The notes beneath the pieces were generated by a model. That model saw only the letters and a list, made by a program, of their open reading frames with translations, was not told the origin of the DNA and ran no database searches. Positions 1 to 11,696 of a stretch of 64,000 nucleotides of DNA are shown here, piece after piece; positions within the stretch are counted from its first letter, which is position 1, and each line of letters begins with the position of its first letter. Location of the stretch: positions 545,174,202 through 545,238,201 of the forward strand of contig NC_081412.1 in NCBI RefSeq assembly GCF_030272615.1, given 5' to 3'. The stretch is from Cryptomeria japonica (lineage: Eukaryota; Streptophyta; Pinopsida; Cupressales; Cupressaceae). The translations under genes were made by a program, and so were the position numbers.

Positions 1-990
1 GAAGAATAAGGATTAGGCAATATAAAACTTTGATATATAAGCTAAAGTTTTGTATATGGACTTTTTAAACTATTAGGCCAACATATTAGTATGAACGTAA
101 ATTTTAGCTTGTTTATATGGTTAAACAATGTACTCAGATATGTGGGTGATGGGCAATTTTGGGATGGTAACTTAGTATATTTTGTTATATTTTTATTTAA
201 TATAGGAGGTTATAGCTAGTAAAATCTAGTAAACACTAATGATTTTGTGTATATCAGCAGGTTGGTATGGATCCAATCCCTTTATATATAGGGTCAATTA
301 ATAGGTTAAAGCAATCCTACTGGCTTGGAGAGGTGCATTGACATGTTGTTTTATTTTCCTTAGCCTATTATTTGATGAGATTCGGTGCATTGTAGAATGG
401 GTTCCAGATTGGTCTTCACTTGTTCACCTACATGTGTGTGCCGTGACAATGGGAAGGGAGAAGAATCTCCCTTATGATTGTTTCTTTTGGCTAAGTCTAA
501 GGTAAGTTTAGATACCTGGGGATGGGTTTTATCTTTAGGCCTATCAGATATAGGTTGTTAGCTGATGAGCCTTATGGGAGAAGTCTGGGGTTTATAATCA
601 GATATTTCTACTTGTCCTTTAGCATTACCTTTTAGGGTGCATTCTAGCTAGTTTTGATTGATATTTAATATATCCTAAGGTTTCACTTATGATTTGTGGC
701 GTGGTCTTCTTAAGGAAACACTATAATTCTGAAATGAGGAGGATCAACTACTTTTTAATACTCTTATGTTCCACATTTGCAAGAATTCTGGGACTCGGAG
801 TCTTCATACAGTAAAATATACTCGTGCAAATAAATAGATATATTAAGCTAAATATACTGGTTGTAGAAAGGAATGGAAATATTTTGTATGCAAAAACTTA
901 ATGGGACTGGAACTTCTCTGGGAAATAATTCTGATTATGATTCTTTAGGGGAGTAGTAGATTCTTTCCTTTTAGTCCATCTATGGTATAA
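1..990. other. No gene seen; unassigned AT-rich sequence
   Basis: No long reading frame, LTR pair or RNA gene is visible. The right part may belong to the LINE-like relic that follows, but I see no motif that proves it. Confidence 0.4.
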
Positions 991-1610
991 TTGAACCATT
1001 TGATCTATGACGAAAAAGGTGTCTTCCTGAAATGGGGATGGAGCAAGGCCACCTGTCACAAGGTTATTGTAGCCTGGGTAATCTTTTGTCTTGTAGTCAA
1101 CATTAAAGTGAATTCCTTGTTGTCTCAATATAAAAGATGTCTGGGTTGTAATAGCAATAGTGAAGATAATGCTATTTTATATGAAATATGTCTTTTAGAC
1201 TAACAAATTATGAAGTGGTATGCTGCAAGGTTGTGTTTGAGATTTGATTTTGTAGGTGACAGTGCTAGCTAGAAGGTTGTGTATAAAGATAAAGGAGGAA
1301 AGTCCTTATAGAGATTGGAGGTAGTATGCTACAAAATGCATCCCTATGATGGGACACTTTCATTTCACTAGTCAAAAGTGAATAGCACTTGGACTGGCTT
1401 TCTCAACAGAGGATGCAAGGCTGAAGTAGAAAATAATGTAATTTAAATTGTTTCAGAATCATTGAATTGGACTTAAGTCCCGGGCAAGGCCGAAGGTTTT
1501 CTCTTCTCCGCTCTTTCCTACCGGCACTTGCACTGAGTGAAGAATGTAATATGTTTATAATTTAATAAAATATTCTGGCTTCGGCCTTTTACCGATAAAA
1601 AAGATATATT
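991..1610 (+). mobile_element. LINE (non-LTR retrotransposon) 3' remnant, 5'-truncated
   Basis: Two things suggest the tail of a plant L1-type LINE. A short frame at 991-1203 ends in a C-x2-C spaced segment (CLGCNSNSEDN) like the zinc-binding domain that follows the reverse transcriptase in plant LINEs. Further on, 1560-1605 runs through a poly(A)-signal-like AATAAAATATTC, a TTCGGCC motif and an A-run, as LINE 3' ends do. AGATATATT occurs at about 832 and again just after the A-run (about 1602), which could be a target-site duplication. No catalytic domain remains. Confidence 0.4.
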
Positions 1611-1849
1611 TTACTATTTAAAGAGGAATTATGTATATGTATTTAAAAATAATTTTATTGGTCAACAATGGAGTGAAGACGGGTTATCGATTTCCATAAT
1701 ATATGTAATGACCTACCAAGGAATCCCCAAGGAAACAAGCCAAGAAAACTTGGAATGACTTTTTTTTTTGAAACATTCCATATTAACTTAACAACTTAAG
1801 TGCCTACGATACAAAACAACAAGTTGCACTTGCATGACAACGTGCACAC

Positions 1850-1930
1850 TGTAGATTTTTGCCATCACACCAAAAGAATATACTAGTGGTAGAGAGGGAT
1901 CTCATCGTCGATATAGTCGCTACGCCAACA
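1850..1930 (-). repeat. TRIM 3' LTR (81 bp)
   Basis: It aligns without gaps to 2078-2158, with roughly ten differences by eye. It ends in CA directly before the polypurine-tract complement. Confidence 0.85.
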
Positions 1931-2077
1931 CCCCTCCCCATACACAATAGAGCTAGATACAACCACATACCATGTAGGATTCGTACCCACTATGTACCAC
2001 GATGATAAGCCAAGCTTACATGGATGAAGGGTCTAGGTCTTGAGGGACTCAAACCTATGACTTGCTCTCTGATACCA

Positions 2078-2158
2078 TATAGATTTTTGCCATCACACCA
2101 AAAGCACGTACTAGTGGTGGAGAGGGATCTCATCGTCGATATAGTCGCTACAACAACA
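2078..2158 (-). repeat. TRIM 5' LTR (81 bp)
   Basis: Same length as the partner LTR. On the + strand it follows directly after the primer-binding-site complement. The terminal TG has become TA in this copy. Confidence 0.85.
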
Positions 2159-3741
2159 CACACACGTGTCACAAGGGAGACCATGATAGAAATGATCACC
2201 TACACAAGACCTCACCATTACAGAAGAAAGGTGACAATAATGAAAGATAAGCAACAAAACTGCTCACCATGATTGGATGATAAAATAGAGAGAGGAAAGT
2301 CAACTCCTTGATAATGATCAATGCCTACAAGGACCGCATTATCTCAAAACAAATATCAGGATGAGATGATGAATTCATAAACATTCAATCCACATCACGC
2401 TTGGTTGACCAACTCAAGACCCAAACACTAATGGCACATACAGGAGACCACTAGCTCAACTGCAAACATACAACATCCTGTTGCAACTCGACCATACACA
2501 AGTAAAAGAGTAAAGTCCCAAAATATTGAGTAACCACAGGGGAAGGATCATAATACCTTAAGTATGATAAATAAGTGCTTTTAACCCTTATAACACTCCA
2601 CAAAATGGTATAAGGCTTCTTTCATCACCTAGGCTTCTCGGTCCTAGGTGTGATGATTGACTTCCTCCTAACACAATTACATAAATAGATGTAATAGACA
2701 CCACTAAAAATCATTGGCAACACACTTGAATCGCCTCAGAAATTCCCTTGACTCTCCAAGCCTTGATGAGCAACTTCGATGACTAAGAACTACCCCTTTG
2801 CAGCCCAAAAATATTGTCAAACAATTATAAAGGACTATGGCTCCAACAAAGGACTTGGTTGTCTTATCAGGACACTAGTATACCACACTAGAGTCCTTTG
2901 GCTACATTGTACTTCTTTGGGCAAGCTAGTATCCATTTTGGGTGCTAGTGTCCCTAGTAACCAAATACTCGCATTGTCATCCTTCGGTCACACATATGTC
3001 TCGATCAAAGGGTGAACCGAAGCTAGGGATTTCCCCCCAGACATCAAGGGTACATTGGAGTGGACTAAAGGTGTTGGTTTGACCCAAGGAACACAAAAAA
3101 TGATTGGGGACGAGGTATGCAAAATGACTCCCCTAGATATTAGGCACCACCGACGTGCAAATGAGATGATGGGGAGGGAGATAACCACCTCTACAAGACC
3201 CTAAACTCCTACCCTAAGCTAAAACACACAAGAACCAACAAATACAACACTTTTACACCTATACAAGACCTTGTAATCTAAGGCTTCAAAATGCCCCAAA
3301 TGGACATATAATGACTCAAAATGACTCGAATTGCCAAAAGGAGGTATTATAACCTCGAGAGAGGACTACAACACCATCTAAGATGACTAAAGACACCACT
3401 AAGTTTATTTTTAAATCTTAAAGGAAATATTCCTACTCATTAATCATAATGAAATGTATTGAAATATGATGAAAGAATGCATGATAACTTGTGCTTGGTA
3501 CCAATACTAGTGCACACAAACTACACTAAATCATATCATTATCATTTGATTACAACATCCTTCATGAGGAGTGTCTAATATACAATATACATGATTACAT
3601 ATTTCCATTGCATAGGATTTCAAACATCCTCAAGATTACATTTGCATGAATAATAAAGGAACAAGAAAGTAGGAGAAGAGAAGAGTGGAATGAACTCAAT
3701 GTCGATTTAGGTGTCAAGACCTTGAGTTCCCAATAGTAGTT
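2159..3741. other. No gene seen; unassigned
   Basis: Short frames only, none with a recognisable motif. Phrases resembling CACCTACACAAGACC recur loosely near 2200, 3185 and 3255 but do not form a clear array. If element E once extended leftward through element A, its 5' part should lie here. I could not recognise it. Confidence 0.4.
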
Positions 3742-3746
3742 ATACA

Positions 3747-4147
3747 TGTTATTATGAATGAGTTTATTTCTTAAGTAGAAATTAGTGGGAACCTATTCAC
3801 ATGTTAAGTTTACTTAGGTTCTAGGGAGCATCCAAGTTAGTTTTCCTTGTATCTTAGGTGTCATTTCTAGAAGTTAGTTATAATGGAGCCATGTTAACCT
3901 CATTAACTTTTATTTATCTAGGCATTTAATATTTTCATTATGCATTTAATGTTTGTATCAAGAGTAATTGTCATACCCCATCATACCTTGCCTATATAAG
4001 AAAGGCATCTCATTGGACATTAAATATTTAACAATTATTCAATTAATGTATTATTATACAATTTATCTTGTCATTCTCTCTTGTGGAAGCTATTTTTCTC
4101 TATTAGAGATTCTAGGGGAGTTGAGGAGTCACCTATCTACTCCTACA
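3747..4147 (+). repeat. Element A 5' LTR (401 bp)
   Basis: It starts TGTTATTATG and ends CTCCTACA. It aligns along its whole length with 15288-15689, with many substitutions, so A is not recent. A TATA box lies at 3992-3999. Confidence 0.9.
3992..3999 (+). promoter_or_regulatory. TATA box of element A LTR promoter
   Basis: CTATATAA lies about 150 bp before the LTR end and is conserved in the 3' LTR at 15533-15541. This is a normal position for the U3/R promoter of a plant LTR element. Confidence 0.6.
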
Positions 4148-4159
4148 TGGTATCAGAGC
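4148..4159 (+). other. Element A primer-binding site
   Basis: TGGTATCAGAGC directly follows the LTR. It is the standard Copia primer site, complementary to the 3' end of initiator-Met tRNA. Confidence 0.9.
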
Positions 4160-4839
4160 TTTAGTGGTGCAGACATCTTTCCAAATTTGGTAGTGATCAT
4201 ATGGATTGAAGATATTGTTGGGTGCATTTTGGGGTTTTATTGACCTCATGGTTAAATCTAGGATGTTGAAGAAAGTTGTGATTATCTTTTGTTTCATTGA
4301 ATTTTGACATATTTTGTCAAAATTATGAGGGTTTGAAGATTGTGCAAGTTGTTGATCTGGGAGGTAACTAATTTTTTGGAGCAGATTGGGCCAAATATGA
4401 CCTTGTCATTACATTTAGAAGGCCGAAAAACCCTAAAAATGACTATCAAGTTATTAAAATCTTTCGATGTGATCCTAAGCACTAAGGATTTTTCTATCAT
4501 TTTTGCACTTGCACAAATTCATAAATTCCATATGGCTTTGCATACTATGTCAGTACTTGCACTAGAAGTCAATAGAAAATTAGCATCAATCAACATATTT
4601 TGAGGAATATTCTCCCTACATCATGCTTGTGCCATCACTGTGCAATCTATGTACAACCCTTGCAACTTCCCGCATCAGCCATCAAATTATCTAATACAAT
4701 ATTTTATTTGAGTTGTCTTTCATTAAAGTTTTATTATTATTGTATTTGTTATTTGGAAAAAGGTTTTAGTGCCTTTATTTGGGGCATTGGAACAAACACA
4801 TATATAATTGTGGGCTTAAGCCTTAGAGGGGGGAGGGGG

Positions 4840-5615
4840 TGTTGTAAAACAAGGTAAATAAAGCTTGCAATATGAACTTAAACTCAAAGTTCTTACAAAT
4901 TTGAAACTAAAGATTAACCATTAACACAGTGATTGTAGAATCAAAACAAGAACAAGAAAACCATTGTGCAAGAAGCATAAGATTTACACGGAGAAACCCT
5001 TTCAAGAAAAAAATCCACCACAAAAAGAGAGGCAAGTATATTACTCATCCAATGAAAAATAAATCAACAATAAACTTTTCTGTAGATCTCTTTAAAACCT
5101 AACAAAACTTCATTACCCTACAACCTGAACAAGACTAAATGAAGAACTCTAGCTCAAGGCACCAATTTACGAGAGATTGTGAAGATGAATATCACTATGG
5201 CATCACCAAACAATGAGAATAAAAACCACCTAGAAAAAATCACACACACTTCCCAAACACAACCTCTTATAGATGCTCATACAGTTGTCATAAGGCATCT
5301 CTCATGCATGTGCACCTGTGTAAGAATTTTGTCAAAAATGTTGTCATAGCAATAATGACTATCATAACCATCATATATTCTCTTACAAATCCTAACAAGC
5401 ATCCAAGCACCTCAAAATAGAAGATTCCAAGAGGGTCACCTAGCTATTTTGTCCTTTTCCTAGAGGACAAACGGTAAAAGTAACTTTGCTTTTGCATGGT
5501 CTCTTTCACCGCCATTGGTTAAACAATTTAGCTTCTTATGGGTAAATTAAAAAATATATTTAGGAAAAAAATAAATTAAAGGAGTTACAAGGTTGATGGA
5601 ACCTAAATCCTAACA
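4840..5615 (-). repeat. Element B 3' LTR
   Basis: It starts TGTTGTAAAAC and ends CCTAAATCCTAACA on the + strand, next to the polypurine-tract complement. It matches 11697-12466 throughout. Confidence 0.9.
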
Positions 5616-5689
5616 TTCTCCCACTTGACATCATACATTATAAATTACCCCATAGAGATACAAAATACAAATCAAGTAGAGTTATCAAG

Positions 5690-7395
5690 GCCCATGACCT
5701 TTCTACACCAAGAGAATTTATCTTTGGTTACTGGCTTTGTAAGACAATTTACAACATTATCCAAAGTGTCTAACTATTTCAATCAAGACTTGTCCACTCT
5801 CAACCGTCTCTCGCACAAAGTGATATTGAACATCAAATTGTTTAGTATGAGCATGATACATAGTATTTTTGGCCAAACATACGATGCTTTGATTGTCACA
5901 TACAATCCTCACTATTCTACAATCAAAATCAATACCACGACCAAGTATTTGTAACCAAACCACCTCCTTGGATGCATGCATAGCATCCATATACTTTGCT
6001 TCAGTAGTGGATAATGCAACTATAGGTTGTCTTTTTCTCATCCAACTCACTACACTGCCAAACAAAGTAAACACATAGCCACTAGTGGCCTTTTAACTAT
6101 CCAAGTCACCTACCCAATCTACATAAATGAAACCTTGTATGTCCAATGACTTATCCACATAATCAATGCTACGATAAACCAAACAATAATTAGACGTACC
6201 TCACAAGTATCTTAATACCCTTTTAACAAAAGTCCAATGCTCTTTACCTGGGTTAGACAAACTTGCTTAGAACTCCCACTTCTTGGGCTATATTTGGTCT
6301 AATAGAAACCATTTCATACATTAAACTGCCAACGACACTAGCATAAGGAACATTAGACATTTCTTCAATATCATCATCACAATTAGGGCACATGTCTAAA
6401 CTCAACTTAGTACCAAATGGAAATAGAATACTTATTGGCTTACAATCTTGCATTTTAAATCTCTATAAAATGGTATCAACATACTTACTCTGACTTCACC
6501 AAATATTTATATGAACCCAATCCCTATTGATTTATATCCCAAGAATATATCTAGCAACCCCCAAATCCTTCATATCAAATATGCCAGGAAGTTGAGATTT
6601 GAGCTCTCCAATCATTGTGTTGTTGTTATCAATAAACATGTCATCAACATACAGAACAATAATCAATAACTGATTATCAATAACTTTAATATAAATAAAG
6701 TGATCCTCTTCGCTTCTAACATAACCCAACTTTAATGCAAAAGCATCAAAATTCTAGTATTACATCCTAGGTGATTGTTTCAAACCATACAATGAATGTT
6801 TTAACTTGCAAACCATATTTTCTTTTCTTTTCTCAACAAAACCATTAGGCTATCATATATAAATCTCTTCTTCAAGATACCTATGTAAGAAAGTAGTTTT
6901 AACATCCATTTGCTATATCTTCAAATCACAAGTAGTAGCAATAGAAGCAATAGATAATAGGAATCTAATAAAAGTTAGCTTCACAATTGGAGATATTATT
7001 TCATCATAATCAACTCCCTCTCTCTGGGAGTAGCCCTTAGCCACTGGTTTGGCCTTGTACCTCTCTAACTGACCATATGCTCCAAATTTATTCTTAGATA
7101 CCCACTTGCATCTAATGGGCTTTCTTCCTTTAGGAAAACTAACAAGATCCTAGGTGTCGCAACCCCAAAGTTATCATCTCCTCTTGCATGGCTTGCATCT
7201 AAGACTCAATTTCCTCATTAAAGAGTGATTCCTTGTAATATCTAGGTTCATCATCACTACTTAATAAATAAAACTTGCAATGAAAATTTGGTGGGCTATA
7301 CCTGTCAATTGGATTTTGTTGTCTTGTGTACCAGTCTCAAAGGTGGAGTAAGAAGTTCTTATTGATGTTCATCTTCATTATTTTCAACTTCTTCT
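5690..7395 (-). pseudogene. Element B reverse transcriptase and RNase H (decayed)
   Basis: Read on the minus strand, this is the polymerase half of a Copia pol. From high to low coordinates there is an RT start (KGRKPIRCKWV, RYKAKPVAKGYSQREGVDY), the palm motif SLYGLKQSP, the catalytic box YVDDM near 6640, and an RNase H domain with STTEAKYM and CDNQSIVCLAKN at 5757-6074. These enzymes would copy element RNA into DNA in cytoplasmic particles. Several stops and frame changes break the reading frame, so it is a pseudogene. The same domains, with very similar wording, occur in element E. Confidence 0.9.
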
Positions 7396-7500
7396 GTCAC
7401 AACTCAATCTTTAGAACTTTCACTTGAGCTCTCTTCTTCTCCATGTTCTTGTCCATTTCTTTGTTCTTCAACATGTGCATTTTATTGCCTAGTTTCAAAA

Positions 7501-8286
7501 TGGTGCAATCACGGTTAGGAGGGACCTCAAGGAGATCAATCTGGACCGTGCAGTAGAGTAAAACATAATGGAAAGAAGACAAGATGATGGAGGCAATGCA
7601 AAACTGACAGAATTATATCGTACAAATCAATTACAATATGCCGGTAACATGCAGGCTATAAGATTCAACTCACTGGCCTAAATGCATACATGCTCAAATA
7701 TAGTGCTGGTCAACTCCAGACCTCTTAATCTCAAGATAGATCTTCTATTCTCTAAAAACTGATTTCTACAAGCTCAATTACAATGATTTATATGATCTAG
7801 AGGGATCTGTGTCAGCCCTAGAAGAATCAAATGCCAATGAACAAGATAAAAAGTGTAAAACCACCAGGTCAGACTCCACCAAAGAGAATCCTCCAGAAAA
7901 TCCAAAGGATGAGTTGCGGACCATAAGGAAGGTCAGCCACACGCCAAGGAATGCTAGAAACAACAAATGGATGCTTTGCAAGCTATGAAAATGATCCGCA
8001 AGATTCGCCAAGGCCAAGATAGGTCCAAGCAGCTCCGGATTTCTAAGCCAAAAATTGTCTTGGAATCTAGAATCGATAACTTGCTAGAAAAAGATTTGAA
8101 CATCTTGCAGACCAAGAATAAGGAAGATGATCATGTCCACAAGCAAAATCCAACTCCACAAGATCCGGTGAGAAAATGCAAGAAAATACAGAAAGAAATG
8201 TTGAAATTGCAAAACAAGAAACAAACTAAAAATAAATGTTTTTGGTTGATGCAAGATTGCCAAGAACCGGGGATGCTCCTGCATCA
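7501..8286. mobile_element. Element D: probable solo LTR in B
   Basis: A 786-bp block starts TGGTGCA and ends TGCATCA, so the ends are short inverted repeats of TG...CA type. CAAAA lies on both sides (7496-7500 and 8287-8291). Removing it rejoins B between its integrase tail and RT. No primer site, polypurine tract or second LTR is seen, so a solo LTR is the simplest reading. A 139-codon frame inside (7967-8386) runs past the element edge into B and is not a credible gene. Confidence 0.75.
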
Positions 8287-8291
8287 CAAAA

Positions 8292-9201
8292 ACTCCTTTT
8301 TTTTCAACTTTTCCTTTGATTGTTCTTCACTCACCTCTAAATTCCCAAAAAATCACATCTCTATAAAAGGTCATTTTATAGGTTAGAGGATTCCAAAGCT
8401 TATAACCTTTTATATTCACCATATCCTACAAAGATGCATTTCTAAAATTTTGAATCCAATTTAGATCGATTCTCTTGAGGCATATGAACAAAATCCTCAC
8501 AACGAGAGACCATTAAATGTGGAATTGAAGGCTTTTTACCTAGCCAAATTTTATAAGTTGTTTTATCAACAAGAGTTTTACAAGGAGATCTATTAAACAA
8601 ATAATAAGTAGTACCAACAGCTTCTACCCAAAAACATTTATCTAGCTTAGCACTACTTAACATGCTCCTATCTCTTTCCATTACTATATGGTTCATTCTT
8701 TTGGCTACCCCATTTTGTTGGGGAGTGTAAGGTGTAGTCTTTTGCCTAAATTTTTCTACATGTTTGCAAAACTCATTAATTTCCTTAGAGCAATATTCAC
8801 CCTCATTGTCAAATCTTAATACTTTTATCTTTATAATCTGTTTGCTTTTCAACCAATGCCTTACATTCCTTAAATTGAGTGAAAACTTCAGATTTTGAAT
8901 GCATAAAATAAACCTAAGTATATCTTGAGACATCATCAATGAAGGAAACATAATATCGATATCTATTCAAAAAGTCAACATCCACTAGACCACATACATT
9001 TGAATGAATAATCTCTAAAAGTCTCTTAGCTTTATCAACTCCTTTGGCAAATAAAAATATATTTTGTTTAGTAAACATAAAGTGCTCATAGAAATCACTC
9101 TTACTAACAGAATAATTAGAAATCCCCTCAACTAGTTTTTTGTCTAGAATGGTATTAAGACCTTTTTCACCAACATGGCCCAATCTATGATGCCATGGCA
9201 T
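8292..9201 (-). pseudogene. Element B GAG-pre-integrase and integrase (decayed)
   Basis: The minus-strand reading starts with MPWHRLGH-like sequence (WHHRLGHVGEKG), the zinc-binding start of a Copia integrase. It continues with the second catalytic Asp region (RFDNEGEY) and TPQQNGVAKRMN, where the usual VERxN holding the catalytic Glu has become AKRMN. The C-terminal part continues as a broken frame down to insertion D. Copia integrases join element DNA to the host chromosome. Stops, a frame change near 8930 and the altered Glu motif show that it is dead. Confidence 0.85.
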
Positions 9202-9221
9202 ACATGCATATTCAGTCCTAG

Positions 9222-9810
9222 TTACAAAAGCTGAATTACAAAGAGTAGAAGCATGAGCTTAAACAAAGTCCTTGCCCAAGATCCTTTAGCAATAACCAAA
9301 CTTCCCCTTACCAACATGAAACCATACTTATCAAATGTCACACGCATTCCATAATCATTTAACTTGGAAATTGAAAGTAAACTTCTTGCAAGATCTAGAA
9401 TATGTAAAACATTATAAATGGAAACAATCCTTCCATCACTGAAGCACAACTTTACCTTTCCTTTGCCAACAATCTTCACTAAGGTGTTATCAACAAGAAA
9501 AACTTCTCCTCCATCATATCCTTTATACCTAGAAAACCACTCCTTGTGAGAATTCATATTGCAGGAAGTACTTAAATCAACAAGCCAAGCATAATTACTA
9601 ATAGAGTTAGCTGAAACAAGTAAAACTTCTAAATTACCATCATCATGGGACTTATCCATGGAAGAAGCAATGCTCTTCTTTTTTCTCCTACACCCCTTCT
9701 TTAGATGTCCTCTTTTACCACAATTCCAACACTTAAGTTAGCTATTTCTAGGGGTCTTAGAATGTCCTTTTGACTTATCCTTCTTTTTATCCTCTTTATG
9801 CCCTTTCTCC
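9222..9810 (-). pseudogene. Element B zinc knuckle and protease region
   Basis: A CCHC knuckle (CWNCGKRGHLKKGC) near 9695-9735 is followed by a protease-like stretch. Its usual D-S/T-G active site reads VDLSTSCNM, so the catalytic DSG is damaged. Downstream is LLSISKLNDYG, the usual link to the integrase. This would be the gag end and aspartic protease of a Copia polyprotein. A stop lies just upstream of the knuckle. Confidence 0.8.
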
Positions 9811-10263
9811 TTAGGCATTCATCAAACATACAAGGAGTCTTGGGAGCTAGTTGAATGCATGCAAATGTAACAAGAGGAATATGGATATAACTTAACCTAT
9901 TCAAACAAACACATGCAAACCTCAAAATGATAAATAGGTTGATATGTTGATGATGGGTTGGATGTGGTTTCTCATTGATCCAACAACATGATGGCATGAT
10001 AAGGATGATTGAGTGATGAAATAGACATTATAAGGATAATATATAAAGATCAGATGGTTAAAATGAGAGAGGAGGCCTTGATTTATAGGTTTTCAAATTT
10101 GGAATGGACAGTGGAGATCAAAAGATGATGAAGGGTCAACATTGAATGTGAGAGGAGAGGAAAAATGGGAGATCCAAGAGATTTAGCCATAAAGGCATTC
10201 CTTGACTCCACACTCCTCAAGGACAAGGGGGAGAGGGACAAAGGACATTGAGAAGAAGAATGT

Positions 10264-10406
10264 GGAATTAAAAATTCCTTGGGAAGGACAAAGGGAATTA
10301 AAAATTCCTTGGAAATAGGGAGTCTTGGAAGAATAAAGGATAAAAGGAATTAAAAATTCCTTGGGAAGAGGGGGCATGGGGATATTTAAGGAATTCAAAA
10401 TTCCTT
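10264..10406. repeat. Four short palindromes, GGAATTaaaAATTCC type
   Basis: GGAATTAAAAATTCC occurs at about 10264, 10295 and 10346, and a variant with AATTCAAAATT occurs at 10390. Each copy can fold on itself. They lie in the U3-like half of solo LTR C. Confidence 0.8.
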
Positions 10407-10711
10407 GGATAGACAAAAGTGGGTAGCATTTAAGGTTGGGAGGTGATATGGGAGAGCTATTTATGGCATGTTGTTGACTCATTCCTAATCTTGGAGATTA
10501 GGAATGTGCAAATTGTTAGTGAGGGGAGTAGATGAGGTAATGAGGTATTATGAGAGCAAGTGGGCAAGTTAGGAAGATGAGACATGAGGAGAGAGAATGA
10601 GTGGAGAGGTTTAATCATATGGAAAATGGTAAGAGGGTTAATTAGTTTAAATCAATTAATTAAGTGGGTTAAATAATTGATTTAGTAGGAGGATTTGTAG
10701 GACAAGGTTAG

Positions 10712-10940
10712 ACATAATTAAATAAATGTAAATTTATTTAATTAATGCTGAACGTTAAACTTAATTAAATAAATATAAATTTATTTAATTGAGGGTGAAG
10801 GATAAACTTAATTAAATAAATATAAATTTATTTAATTAAGGGTGAAGGCTAAATTAAATAAATGTAAATTAATTTAATTAAAGGTGGTGGGTTAAGATAA
10901 AGGATTAATTAAATAAATAATAAATATTTATTTAATTGGC
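10712..10940. repeat. Five AT-rich palindromic units, about 60 bp each
   Basis: AATTAAATAAATxTAAATTTATTTAATT-like hairpins recur five times, separated by GGGTGAAGG-like spacers. Each core is a near-perfect inverted repeat, and together they form a cruciform-prone array inside LTR C. Confidence 0.85.
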
Positions 10941-10994
10941 TAGAATGGGATAAGGTCAAGTGTGGTTCGGTATGAACAAATTTAGGTGTCTACA

Positions 10995-11540
10995 CTAGCA
11001 TTCATGGTCTTTCTCCTCATCTCTTCTAAATAAAGTATGAGGAGCACACTATCCATCTTAGGCTCCGCACCATCACTACTTATGACAACAATTAGATTTT
11101 CCTAAGAATTGGGTAAAGAGAAAAGTAGAACACATTTATCATCATCTTCAATACTAATATCTATTGATGCAAACTGACTTAAAATCAAATTAAAAGAATT
11201 CAAATGCTCAATAATAGAATTACGATCCCTCATTATCAAAGAATACAATTGACTTTTTAGATATAGCTTGTTAAACAAACCCTTAGTTTGATAGATATCG
11301 CTTATTTCCTCCAAAGCTTGTACACAATGTTTTTTGTAGATACATTTAGGAGGAAAGAGTCAGTGAGACACAACCAAATGGTTCCTCATGCCTTCTTGTC
11401 TAACTTTTTCCACTCATCATTTGTCAAGGTAAAATCCTCTGGTTTCTTTTCTTCAAAAACTAACAACCATTAATCTCTCTCTTCAAAGAGATCTTCAACT
11501 TTCAACTTCCACATCTCGTAACAAGTACATTGAACTTCTC
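10995..11540 (-). pseudogene. Element B gag (UBN2-type) remnant
   Basis: The minus strand reads MEEISDIYQTKGLFNKLYLK, then LYSLIMRDRNSIIEHLNSFN and DDDKCVLLFSLPNS, the pattern of the UBN2 gag domain of plant Copia elements. Gag forms the virus-like particle. The C-terminal continuation is cut by solo LTR C. The start is damaged, and stops separate this piece from the LTR-proximal leader. Confidence 0.8.
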
Positions 11541-11682
11541 AATATCTTAATGAGAGGTGGAGGCCATGGTATACAACCATTATCAAATTTGGAAAAAAAA
11601 AACCACAAAGAAAAAGCTCCCACTGTAGAAAAAACCTTCAGCACTTATAGAGAAAGGTGTCCCTCCCTCAACATAACTATTA

Positions 11683-11694
11683 GCTCTAATACCA
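11683..11694 (-). other. Element B primer-binding site
   Basis: GCTCTAATACCA is the complement of TGGTATTAGAGC, one base from the standard initiator-Met tRNA primer site. It sits two bases from the LTR edge. Confidence 0.8.
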
Positions 11695-11696
11695 AA

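Larger units (their letters stand above)
1850..2158 (-). mobile_element. Complete TRIM (miniature LTR retrotransposon), 309 bp
   Basis: Two direct 81-bp terminal repeats start T(G/A)TAGATTTTTGCC and end ...CAACA. The + strand order shows a minus-strand element. Just inside the left repeat is a pyrimidine tract CCCCTCCCC (1931-1939), the complement of a polypurine tract. Just before the right repeat is CTCTGATACCA (2067-2077), the complement of a plant initiator-Met tRNA primer site. The flanks carry the same five bases, CACAC, at 1845-1849 and 2159-2163. Only about 147 bp lie between the LTRs, with no coding capacity, so it must have used enzymes from another element. Confidence 0.85.
9852..10994. 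mobile_element. Element C: solo LTR in B gag, rich in AT palindromes
   Basis: The 1143-bp block starts TGAATGC and ends GTGTCTACA. CTAGT (9847-9851) and CTAGC (10995-10999) flank it, a 4/5 target duplication. On the minus strand, removing it joins EEMRRKTMNA to SSQDSLYV, a normal Copia gag stretch, which supports the edges. It contains two sets of palindromic repeats, listed separately. No coding sequence or second LTR is present. Confidence 0.8.

Noticed and set aside
2024-2272. 82-codon + frame over the TRIM
   Set aside because: It covers the TRIM primer site and right LTR; no protein features are seen.
7967-8386. 139-codon + strand frame
   Set aside because: It starts inside solo LTR D and runs past its right edge into the antisense of element B's pol. 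The composition is Lys/Gln-rich chance sequence.
10712-10940. CRISPR-like array
   Set aside because: The units are palindromic, AT-rich and without unique spacers, and lie in a plant LTR. It is a hairpin repeat array.
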